A DNA stretch of 54,679 bases, taken from assembly GCA_036130055.1 (NCBI GenBank), contig JAYYOR010000017.1, forward strand, positions 1 through 54,679, in the 5' to 3' direction. This document shows, in pieces, positions 17,100-24,374 of the stretch; the first letter of the stretch is position 1, and each line of letters begins with the position of its first letter. The notes under the pieces were generated by a model, which worked only from the letters and a program-made list of their open reading frames with translations, was not told the DNA's origin and ran no database searches. Source of the DNA: TMED69 sp036130055 (GTDB lineage: Bacteria > Pseudomonadota > Gammaproteobacteria > Ga0077536). Made by a program: the position numbers and the translations under genes.

Positions 17100-17927
17100 A
17101 TGGTAAACGAAAAACTTGTTTCAGCTCATTATGATAATGAGGGCTTGTTTGGATTAATTAGTGAAGGATTGAGAGCACTTGGTCTAAACCTAGACCAAAT
17201 TACGACAACCGATCTTTCGCCAGTTGATGAATTTCACTTAGGAGGTGCCGAGGGCACTAAATTTGTTATAGAAGAATTAAAAAAAATTAAAAAGGGTGAA
17301 TTATTGGATGTTGGTTGCGGGCTTGGTGGTCCTGCACGCCATATATCAAGGATCTTAGACTTAAAAATTACTGGGATTGATTTAACGCCGTCTTTTGTAA
17401 AGTGTGGCAATAAATTAAGTGAAATCTTAGGGATGAAAGAATCAGTTGAATTGGTTGAGGGAAGTGCTTTAGAGACCTCTTTTAGTGATGATGCATTTGA
17501 TGCAGCCTATATGGTACACGTGGGCATGAATATCGATAAAAAGGTTGAGCTTTTTGAGGAAGTAAAAAGACTACTAAAACCGGAAAGTCTTTTTGTGATT
17601 TATGATGTTATGGCTGTGGGGTCCAATGAAATCACTTACCCCGTTCCTTGGGCATCAAATGTAGGTGAAAGTGCCGTAGAAAACTTGGAAAACTATTGTA
17701 GGTACCTTGAACAGGTAGATTTTACAGTCATCAAATCTCAATTACTCACTGACTTTGCGAAAGATTTTATTGAACAAGCCATAGAAAAAAGGAAGATGGA
17801 GGGGATTCCTTCGTTAGGATTACACCTCCTTTTGGGGGATACTGCAGATATAAAGATGAAAAATGTTTTTGAACAAGTATTAAAAGGAGACTTAGCGCCT
17901 GGTCTCATCGTAGCTCAAGCGCCATGA
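17100..17927 (+). CDS. SAM-dependent class I methyltransferase
   Basis: This 275-residue protein has the SAM-binding motif I LLDVGCGLGGPARH (about 67-80), a motif II acidic residue in GIDLTPSFV, and a Methyltransf_11-like core ending in LKPESLFVIYDVM. The N-terminal 60 residues are helical, and the C-terminal region could cap the substrate pocket, as in glycine/sarcosine or tocopherol methyltransferases. The substrate is unknown. It is the last gene of the four-gene unit, and btuB converges on it 5 bp away. Confidence 0.82.
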   Translation: MVNEKLVSAHYDNEGLFGLISEGLRALGLNLDQITTTDLSPVDEFHLGGAEGTKFVIEELKKIKKGELLDVGCGLGGPARHISRILDLKITGIDLTPSFVKCGNKLSEILGMKESVELVEGSALETSFSDDAFDAAYMVHVGMNIDKKVELFEEVKRLLKPESLFVIYDVMAVGSNEITYPVPWASNVGESAVENLENYCRYLEQVDFTVIKSQLLTDFAKDFIEQAIEKRKMEGIPSLGLHLLLGDTADIKMKNVFEQVLKGDLAPGLIVAQAP

Positions 17928-17932
17928 ATAAA

Positions 17933-19876
17933 TTATTTACCGAACGATAGTTCAAATCCGAAAAACCCTGATGTTCCATAGGTTCTGACGGCAAAAAGCT
18001 CTTCATATTTTTCATCTAATAAATTTTCAATTTTTAAAAAAGCTTTAAGTTTGTCTGTAATTAAATAGCTTCCATTTATCCCTACCAAGGTATAGGCTTC
18101 CATGTTCTCGCGGACGCTCGGAAATGTGGAAAAGTCATTATCAAAAAAGCTACCTGAATATGAAACTGAGCTGCTTAAAGATAATCTTTGATCCTTAGAC
18201 GTCCAATTTGCAAAAATAGAAGCTTGTTGATTCGGCCGCCGGACCTCATCTAACCTTCTACCGGCGTTCTGATTTAACTCTGTTGAATCAATATAAGTAT
18301 AAGAAGAATATATGTTAAATCCATGAGGAAGAATCAAGCCGAATTCGGCCTCAAACCCTTCTCTTCGACTTGTTCCATCGATATTATCGGCTGTAAATAA
18401 ACCACCACCTATACCAACGAAGCCATCTATTTCATTTTCCAGTTTTTCGTTAAAATAAGTAAGTTTCACATCTAACATATTTTCTAAAAAGGTGCGTTCT
18501 AACCCAATTTGCCATCCTGTTGATTTTTCAGGAGAGAGATTTTGATTGCCTACGAAAGTTCCCCCTGAGGAAGCATTAAAGAATCCGAATCTTTCTGTAA
18601 AGTTGGGGGATTTTTGTGCTGTGGCGTAGTTTAATCGAACAAGTGTTTTTATCGGATAAATTTCATATGCTGTACCGACTTTAAAAGTGGTTATATCATT
18701 ATAATTGCTGTTAATGTCGCGTCTAACGGCTCCCGATAAATAGAGGTTTTTTTCTATTTTAGCGCCATATTCCCCAACGATACCTGTATTATTAATGAAT
18801 TGATCCTGATTTGGATCTCCAAAATCAGAGGTGCCTCTTTGCCTAAATCTTTGGTGTTCTCTATCTACCGCAAAAGTGAAGGCATGTTTAATATCAATAA
18901 ACTTTTGTGTTTGAAATTTTAAATTTGATTGAAATGACAATAAGTATTTGTCCGCCGCTACTTTATCTATAGAGTCACCATTCACGTCTTTATTATTGCT
19001 ATTCGTTGATGTCCAGTTAATTCTTAAAGTGTTATTCAAAGTTTTGTCAAATAAATGATTATCTAATTTTATCGATGTGTATGCCCTTCTGGCTTTCTGT
19101 TTATTGTCTATATCACTCAAAGGAGAGCCAGTGTCAGTCTCGGTGACTGATTCTTGGTAACGTGTAAAAAACTCTACCGTGTTCGATTCATTTATTTTGA
19201 AGTCTGCTTTAGCATCAATTAGCTCGCTTTCATATCCATCTTCCTCGTTTCCTTGCAAAGCTGTGTTAATACCTCCGAGATTAATTCTGTCTAGAACTAG
19301 CCTAAAAGAGTGTAAGTCGTTTCTTGATGATAATTCGATGTTTTGATGATCGAGTCCATGTGTTCCAGCATCTGCGCTTACCTTCGCATGTTTACCGTAT
19401 TTGGGTTTCTTCGTGACGATATTGATAACACCAGCGACAGCGTCTGATCCCCACAAGGCACTATGTGGTCCTCTTGTTACTTCGATTTGGCTTATGTTGC
19501 TACTAGGCATGTGCCCAAAATCAAATTCATCGGATAACGCCACATCATTCATTTCCATCCCATCGATAAGCACCATTACATGATTTCCTTCTGCACCTCG
19601 CATACGGACTTGAGTAAATTTTCCTAACCCACCGTTGTTGCTGACTGTAAGGCCAGGGGCTAGTCGTAAGAGATCCGATGCAAAGTGTGAGTTTCTATTT
19701 GTAATGAGTTTTTCATTTAAAACTGTTGAAGCCACGGTTAGATTTCGTTCGGTTTCCGCTATCCGAGAGGCGCTTACGACCAAAACCTCTTCTTTTGTTT
19801 CTGCTAACACCGCATTTCCCATTGCTGTAAAACCAATGACAAGTATGATTCTTCTAATAAATAGGTTCGGTTTCAA
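17933..19876 (-). CDS. btuB: TonB-dependent vitamin B12 receptor
   Basis: This 647-residue outer-membrane receptor has a signal peptide (about 1-25), a TonB box-like EEVLVVSAS, a plug domain (ALWGSDAVAGVINIVTKK at about 125-145) and a 22-strand-type barrel ending in phenylalanine-rich sequence (GFFGFELSFGK). The size is near that of BtuB (about 600). The cobalamin riboswitch directly upstream is the strongest evidence for B12 as the ligand. The start is a TTG at 19876 behind GGAG. ExbB/ExbD (0-0.8 kb) could supply energy. Confidence 0.9.
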   Translation of the reverse strand: MKPNLFIRRIILVIGFTAMGNAVLAETKEEVLVVSASRIAETERNLTVASTVLNEKLITNRNSHFASDLLRLAPGLTVSNNGGLGKFTQVRMRGAEGNHVMVLIDGMEMNDVALSDEFDFGHMPSSNISQIEVTRGPHSALWGSDAVAGVINIVTKKPKYGKHAKVSADAGTHGLDHQNIELSSRNDLHSFRLVLDRINLGGINTALQGNEEDGYESELIDAKADFKINESNTVEFFTRYQESVTETDTGSPLSDIDNKQKARRAYTSIKLDNHLFDKTLNNTLRINWTSTNSNNKDVNGDSIDKVAADKYLLSFQSNLKFQTQKFIDIKHAFTFAVDREHQRFRQRGTSDFGDPNQDQFINNTGIVGEYGAKIEKNLYLSGAVRRDINSNYNDITTFKVGTAYEIYPIKTLVRLNYATAQKSPNFTERFGFFNASSGGTFVGNQNLSPEKSTGWQIGLERTFLENMLDVKLTYFNEKLENEIDGFVGIGGGLFTADNIDGTSRREGFEAEFGLILPHGFNIYSSYTYIDSTELNQNAGRRLDEVRRPNQQASIFANWTSKDQRLSLSSSVSYSGSFFDNDFSTFPSVRENMEAYTLVGINGSYLITDKLKAFLKIENLLDEKYEELFAVRTYGTSGFFGFELSFGK

Positions 19877-19979
19877 TAGATTTGTCTCCTATATCTTTAA
19901 ATAAGGAGAGCAAAAAAGTTGGTTGGCTTATGACATAGCCACACGATTATTCTCAGCCACGGCCCACCGCCTATTGCTC

Positions 19980-20135
19980 TCTTGATGAATCGGCCGGTAT
20001 CCGGGCTCATACTGCGATTTCTCGGGCCATTCCCTTCCCATAGATTGTTCTACAGTGGATTAAATGGTTCCAGTATTTACCGTTGCGGGGGCAGCGTTGG
20101 ATTACCTCTTTCGAGTTCACCAACTTCCCGTTTAA
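19980..20135 (-). promoter_or_regulatory. Cobalamin riboswitch
   Basis: Read on the minus strand, the element starts near GGGAAGTTGGTG, continues with CGCTGCCCCCGCAACGGTAA and ends with the B12 box GAGCCCGGATACCGGCC. These are the hallmarks of the adenosylcobalamin riboswitch class, in the right order. It lies 105 bp before the btuB start. It is expected to shut off btuB expression when cobalamin is abundant. I could not identify the expression platform; a hairpin GGCT...AGCC lies between the aptamer and the ribosome site. Confidence 0.95.
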
Positions 20136-20196
20136 CTATATAAAATTAGCACCGATACACAAATATTAACATCAATTGGAGGAAAAACAAGCTCGA

Positions 20197-20997
20197 CTAA
20201 ATTTTTACGAACTTATACTGATTAGAAATAAAATGTTTAACAGCGGCAATAGCATTTTTGTCATTGGCCAGAAGGTTCGCAAACAAGTCGCCTTCCATAT
20301 CAACAATATCTTTTGTTGTTCTACCTTGCGCGGATTTGACTAGCTGCTTTATGGCAGCGAGCGCAGGGCCGGGCCTGTTCCCAAATTCTATACAAATAGA
20401 TGTCGCAAGAGATAGTGCCGATTCCTTTGCAATATGGTTGACTATACCCTCTTGCAAGGCTTCTTTCGGCGAAAATGTCCTCCCTCTTAACAACCATTCA
20501 AGCGCTTTTCCCGTGCCAACCAAGCGAACAAGCCTGCCTGAAGCGCCTGCTGATGGACTCAATCCCATCTGGATATCGGTTTGGCCGATATAGTAGTCCC
20601 CGTCTGAAGCAATCCTGATGTCGCAAGCTAGAGCGAGTTCGAACCCAGCTCCAACACACATCCCGTTTATAGCCGCAATAGTCGGCTTACAAAAATTATC
20701 GATGTCTTCCCAAAATTTACGTAAAGGAGTCTGAGCGAATCTAGGTTCTGCGAGCCCCGATTTCCTGTGTTCCTTCAACGCGTCTGACATCTTTAATACT
20801 TCTTCTGGGGAAAAACAATTAAGAAATACAGATGAACTAGCGCCAGTAAAAATCACTGATTTAACGTTATCGTCGAGCCTCGCTTTTTCAAGCGCTTGAG
20901 ACGCCTGCTCTACCAATTTTATGGAAATGAATTCGTTAGGCGGGTCATTAAAGGAAATGATGGCGATATTATCTTGCGTGCTATAATTAATAGTCAT
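20197..20997 (-). CDS. Enoyl-CoA hydratase/isomerase family protein
   Basis: This crotonase-fold protein of 266 residues has the oxyanion-hole segments (VIFTGASSSVFLNCF and INGMCVGAGFELALACDIRIA) and the downstream GLSPSAGASGRLVRLVG region. The canonical hydratase glutamate pair is not obvious in the second segment (SPSAGAS instead of a PE/PG-type motif), so the reaction may be isomerase-like or hydrolytic. An upstream in-frame TTG would add six residues, but GGAGG sits 6 bp before the ATG at 20995-20997, which I take as the start. It appears monocistronic, upstream of the riboswitch. Confidence 0.83.
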   Translation of the reverse strand: MTINYSTQDNIAIISFNDPPNEFISIKLVEQASQALEKARLDDNVKSVIFTGASSSVFLNCFSPEEVLKMSDALKEHRKSGLAEPRFAQTPLRKFWEDIDNFCKPTIAAINGMCVGAGFELALACDIRIASDGDYYIGQTDIQMGLSPSAGASGRLVRLVGTGKALEWLLRGRTFSPKEALQEGIVNHIAKESALSLATSICIEFGNRPGPALAAIKQLVKSAQGRTTKDIVDMEGDLFANLLANDKNAIAAVKHFISNQYKFVKI

Positions 20998-21108
20998 ATG
21001 CATCCTCCGTGGCAAAATGTTAATTGTTTAACAAAATAGATTCACTCATTATGTGACGGGCAAAAATTAATATACTGTATTTCTAAATATTTGTAATCTA
21101 AAAGGCTA

Positions 21109-21762
21109 ATGAATAGAGAAAAAATACGGCAACAAATTCATGATCCGAATTGTAATATATGCTTGAGATTGTGTAGCGCTCTTGAGGAGGTAAAGAAGGC
21201 CTATCCATCATATTTTTGTGCTCCTGTCCCCTCGTTTGGGCCGATTGATGTTGAGTTGCTGATTGTAGGTTTAGCGCCAGGATTGCACGGTGCTAACGCA
21301 ACTGGAAGGCCTTTTACAGGTGATCACGCCGGATTACTGTTGTTTGAGACCCTTCATAAATACGGATTTTCTAACCGAGCACTGTCTGTCTCTAATGATG
21401 ATGGTTTAAAGCTGAATAATTGTAGAATTATAAATGCAGTAAAATGTTGGCCCCCAAAGAATAAACCTACGCTTCAAGAAATAAAAAACTGCAATGGTTT
21501 TTTAAAACATGAGATAGCGGCAAGCAAACCAAAAATTATCCTTTCTCTCGGTAAAGTTGCCCACGAGGCCGTACTGAGATCTCTATTTCTGCGTCCTTCA
21601 GATTTTCAATTCCGTCATTCGCAGGTTCATAGATTATGCAGCAATGGTATTATCCTGATAAACTCTTATCACTGTAGTCGATATAATACCCAAACTGGCA
21701 GACTAAGTAATGAAATGTTTTATGCAATATTTGATAGAATTTTGACCATCTTAGATTCATGA
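21109..21762 (+). CDS. Uracil-DNA glycosylase, family 5 (UDGb)
   Basis: This 217-residue protein excises uracil and possibly other deaminated bases. Motif A reads GLAPGLHGANATGRPFTG (about 54-71), typical of family 5 with its small or non-polar residue in place of the catalytic Asp. Motif B is HCSRYNTQTGRL (about 188-199). The region NAVKCWPPKNKPT matches family 5 as well. N-terminal cysteines (DPNCNICLRLC) and C-x-n positions could hold the 4Fe-4S cluster of the group. Its stop overlaps uvrC by 4 bp, so base-excision and nucleotide-excision genes are co-expressed. Confidence 0.87.
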   Translation: MNREKIRQQIHDPNCNICLRLCSALEEVKKAYPSYFCAPVPSFGPIDVELLIVGLAPGLHGANATGRPFTGDHAGLLLFETLHKYGFSNRALSVSNDDGLKLNNCRIINAVKCWPPKNKPTLQEIKNCNGFLKHEIAASKPKIILSLGKVAHEAVLRSLFLRPSDFQFRHSQVHRLCSNGIILINSYHCSRYNTQTGRLSNEMFYAIFDRILTILDS

Positions 21763-23600
21763 TAGAAAAAGCTAGTACAGTCGAATTACTCAATCAGACT
21801 AAGAATTTGCCTGATTTGCCCGGGATATACAAAATGTTCTCTGCTGAAGACAAGTGTATTTATGTTGGAAAAGCTAAAAATTTGAGGAAAAGGGTTTCAA
21901 GTTATTTTTTAAATTTAAAAAATCACACAAGAAAAACACAAGCGCTCGTGATAAATACGGCGCATTTTGATGTTACGGTTACCGAGAATGAAAATGAAGC
22001 TCTAATTCTTGAGAGCAATTTGATAAAAGAGTACCGACCCAGATACAATATTTTGTTAAGGGATGATAAAAGTTATCCTTTCATCATGATCGAGGAAAAG
22101 CATCCTTTCCCGAGATTAGTTTTTTATCGAGGTGCTCGAAGTAAAAAAAGCAAATTTTTTGGTCCTTTCCCTAGTGTCTTTTCGGTAAAGTCAACACTAA
22201 ATATGCTTCATAAGACTTTTCAAATCAGGCAATGTGAAGAAAGTGTTTTTGAAAATAGAAGTAGACCGTGTCTTCAATATCAAATAAAGAGATGCAGTGC
22301 TCCTTGTGTCGGGCTTATTGGTGAGGATGCCTATAAAAAAGACTTAAATTCTGCAGTCATGGTGCTTGAAGGAGACAGCAAAGAGCTTGTTACGCAATTA
22401 AATGAGGAAATGGAAATTGCCTCTAAAAATCTGGATTTTGAGAATGCTGCGAGATTTCGTGACCAGATAAAAAATCTATCATCCCTTCAGTTAGAACAAT
22501 CGGTTCACAATCAAAAAGGTGACGTTGATGTTATTGCGGTTGGCTTTGATTCAGGGGTTGCTTGTATTCAAATTTTTTTCGTGAGGAAGGGGAGAGTGTT
22601 GGGAAACAAATCCTATTTTCCTGCAAATACTTCAGGATGGTCATCTAAAGCGGTTCTTAAGGCTTTTTTAAGTCAATTTTATTTGACCTATCACAGCGAT
22701 AGAGAGACACCTTCTGTGATAGTGCTAAATGAAACCCTAGAAGAGTTAGATAACCTCGCTGAGGCAATTAAACAAGTTTGTAAAAGAAACGTATCTCTAG
22801 CAGTAAAACCCTCGAAAGGTAATAATAAAAAGTTAATGGAGCTCGCAGAAAAAAATTGTGGATTAGCTCTTCAGAGAAGACTTGCATCCCGTGCAAGCTT
22901 CGGAAAAAGATGGTTGAGTCTTCAAACTGAGCTAGGGCTCTCAGAGCTTAATTCTGTTGAATGTTTTGATATTAGTCATCTTGGTGGTGAAAATCCGGTA
23001 GGGTCATGCGTAGTTTTTGATAGCAATGGACCTAAAAAGTCTTCCTATAGGAAATTTAATATTGAGAATGCAAAAGCCTCGGATGATTATTCAGCGATGC
23101 TGGAGGTCTTACAAAGAAGATTCAAGCGCATTTTGGCAGAGGGTGGTATTTTGCCCGACATTCTTGTGGTGGATGGCGGCAAGGGACAGGTCACACAAGC
23201 GCATAGTATTATAAGCGGATTGCAAATCAATTCAATTAAAGTTATCGGAATTTCAAAAGGTGTTTCGAGGAAAGACGGATTAGAGCGTTTCATATCGGTC
23301 AATAAAGAAGGGAAATTTAAACAGCTTAATTTTACAAGTGAAACAAAATTTATCTTGCAATATATTAGGGATGAAGCCCACAGATTTGCGATTGATGCCC
23401 AAAGAAAGTCTAGAACAAAAAATAAGACTAAATCAAAATTAGATTTGATTAAAGGGGTGGGTAGTAAGCGCCGAATTAGTTTGGTTAAACATTTTGGTGG
23501 AGTTGTCGGCGTTGAGCGCGCGGGGGTTTCTGACCTCGAACGAGTTCCGGGCATTAGTCGAAGCTTAGCGCAAAAGATCTACGATTCTTTGAGGCTATAA
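21759..23600 (+). CDS. uvrC: UvrABC system protein C
   Basis: UvrC makes both incisions in nucleotide excision repair. The 613-residue protein has all domains in order. The GIY-YIG nuclease is at about 15-95 (GIYKMFSAEDKCIYVGKAKN), and the UVR/UvrB-binding motif at about 205-240. A cysteine-rich segment (CLQYQIKRCSAPCVG) precedes it. The RNase H-like C-terminal nuclease starts near 405 (ECFDISHLGGENPVGS), with tandem helix-hairpin-helix at the end. It begins in an ATGA overlap with the glycosylase and ends 2 bp before pgsA. Confidence 0.96.
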   Translation: MIEKASTVELLNQTKNLPDLPGIYKMFSAEDKCIYVGKAKNLRKRVSSYFLNLKNHTRKTQALVINTAHFDVTVTENENEALILESNLIKEYRPRYNILLRDDKSYPFIMIEEKHPFPRLVFYRGARSKKSKFFGPFPSVFSVKSTLNMLHKTFQIRQCEESVFENRSRPCLQYQIKRCSAPCVGLIGEDAYKKDLNSAVMVLEGDSKELVTQLNEEMEIASKNLDFENAARFRDQIKNLSSLQLEQSVHNQKGDVDVIAVGFDSGVACIQIFFVRKGRVLGNKSYFPANTSGWSSKAVLKAFLSQFYLTYHSDRETPSVIVLNETLEELDNLAEAIKQVCKRNVSLAVKPSKGNNKKLMELAEKNCGLALQRRLASRASFGKRWLSLQTELGLSELNSVECFDISHLGGENPVGSCVVFDSNGPKKSSYRKFNIENAKASDDYSAMLEVLQRRFKRILAEGGILPDILVVDGGKGQVTQAHSIISGLQINSIKVIGISKGVSRKDGLERFISVNKEGKFKQLNFTSETKFILQYIRDEAHRFAIDAQRKSRTKNKTKSKLDLIKGVGSKRRISLVKHFGGVVGVERAGVSDLERVPGISRSLAQKIYDSLRL

Positions 23601-23602
23601 TA

Positions 23603-24142
23603 ATGGTGAATCTTGCAAACTCATTAACCATCACACGTATAGCCCTGGTTCCTCTTATAGTTGTTTTGTTCTACTTACCCCTCAATTATAGCAATCACCT
23701 AATAATGACTTTTTTTTTGATAGCAGTTGCCACTGACTGGTTAGACGGCATTGTTGCGAGAAAATATGGCCAAATCTCAAGCTTTGGAGCATTTCTCGAT
23801 CCTGTTGCCGATAAACTGCTAGTCTGCGTTATTTTGATTGTCTTATTACAGAAAAACCCAAGTGTCATACTAATGTTCCCAGTGACAATCATAATATCCA
23901 GAGAAATCGGTGTTTCGGCCCTAAGAGAATGGATGGCAAAAAGCGGAAAATCGACCATTGTCGCCGTAAGTTTCAAAGGAAAAGTTAAAACGTTTCTTCA
24001 AATGACCGCATTAGCCCTATTAATTGTTGGTTCGGGAAACACTCAGTCCTATCACTTTCTATTTGGACTGATACTATTGTATGTAGCAACGATTCTGACC
24101 TTATGGTCCCTTTGTGATTATATTAAAAAAGCTTTTGGCTAA
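23603..24142 (+). CDS. pgsA: CDP-diacylglycerol--glycerol-3-phosphate 3-phosphatidyltransferase
   Basis: PgsA makes phosphatidylglycerol phosphate, the committed step to phosphatidylglycerol and cardiolipin. The 179-residue membrane protein has the CDP-alcohol phosphotransferase motif DGIVARKYGQISSFGAFLDP with its aspartates (about 48-67), and four to six hydrophobic helices. It starts 2 bp after uvrC, the conserved uvrC-pgsA pair of gammaproteobacteria, and a tRNA-Gly follows as in E. coli. Confidence 0.94.
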   Translation: MVNLANSLTITRIALVPLIVVLFYLPLNYSNHLIMTFFLIAVATDWLDGIVARKYGQISSFGAFLDPVADKLLVCVILIVLLQKNPSVILMFPVTIIISREIGVSALREWMAKSGKSTIVAVSFKGKVKTFLQMTALALLIVGSGNTQSYHFLFGLILLYVATILTLWSLCDYIKKAFG

Positions 24143-24152
24143 GATGTTTTTT

Positions 24153-24182
24153 TTGGACACTTATGATAATTGGCAGTATCAT
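24153..24182 (+). promoter_or_regulatory. Candidate promoter of tRNA-Gly
   Basis: TTGGAC (24153-24158), an 18-bp spacer and TATCAT (24177-24182) lie just after pgsA and about 45 bp before the tRNA. The tRNA could also be read from the uvrC-pgsA transcript. The call rests on consensus resemblance only. Confidence 0.3.
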
Positions 24183-24226
24183 ATATAGTTTAAAGTAAAA
24201 GCTTTAAAGCAAAATTTCTGTTATCT

Positions 24227-24302
24227 GCGGGAATAGCTCAGTTGGTAGAGCGATACCTTGCCAAGGTATAGGTCGCCGGTTCGAACCCGGTTTCCCGCTC
24301 CA
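24227..24302 (+). tRNA. tRNA-Gly(GCC)
   Basis: The acceptor stem GCGGGAA pairs with TTCCCGC, followed by discriminator T and an encoded CCA. The D-loop AGCTCAGTTGGTAGAGC, the anticodon loop TTGCCAA (GCC) and the T-loop GGTTCGAACCC are all canonical. It reads GGC/GGU glycine codons. The place after uvrC-pgsA is typical, but the usual neighbouring tRNA-Cys is about 13 kb away here. Confidence 0.97.
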
Positions 24303-24337
24303 CGTTCCTGATAAAACGAGTACATTTAGAGAAACAA

Positions 24338-24355
24338 TAATAGGTTTTTCTATTA
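24338..24355. repeat. Inverted repeat before the TonB-dependent receptor gene
   Basis: TAATAG and CTATTA are perfect 6-bp arms around GTTTTT, about 20 bp before the first start codon of the receptor. It is AT-rich and lacks a T-run, so it could be an operator or chance. It does not match a Fur box well. Confidence 0.3.
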
Positions 24356-24374
24356 GAAACAAACTAGATAAGAT

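Noticed and set aside
19905..19945. Hairpin GGCT...AGCC followed by TTTTTT between riboswitch and btuB
   Set aside because: The stem is short with a bulge and the T-run begins about 7 nt away, so it is a weak candidate for the riboswitch terminator; I do not list it as a feature.
23087..23554. 155-residue minus-strand frame inside uvrC
   Set aside because: It lies fully antisense to the RNase H/HhH part of uvrC, shows Pro/Ser-rich shadow composition and has no ribosome site.
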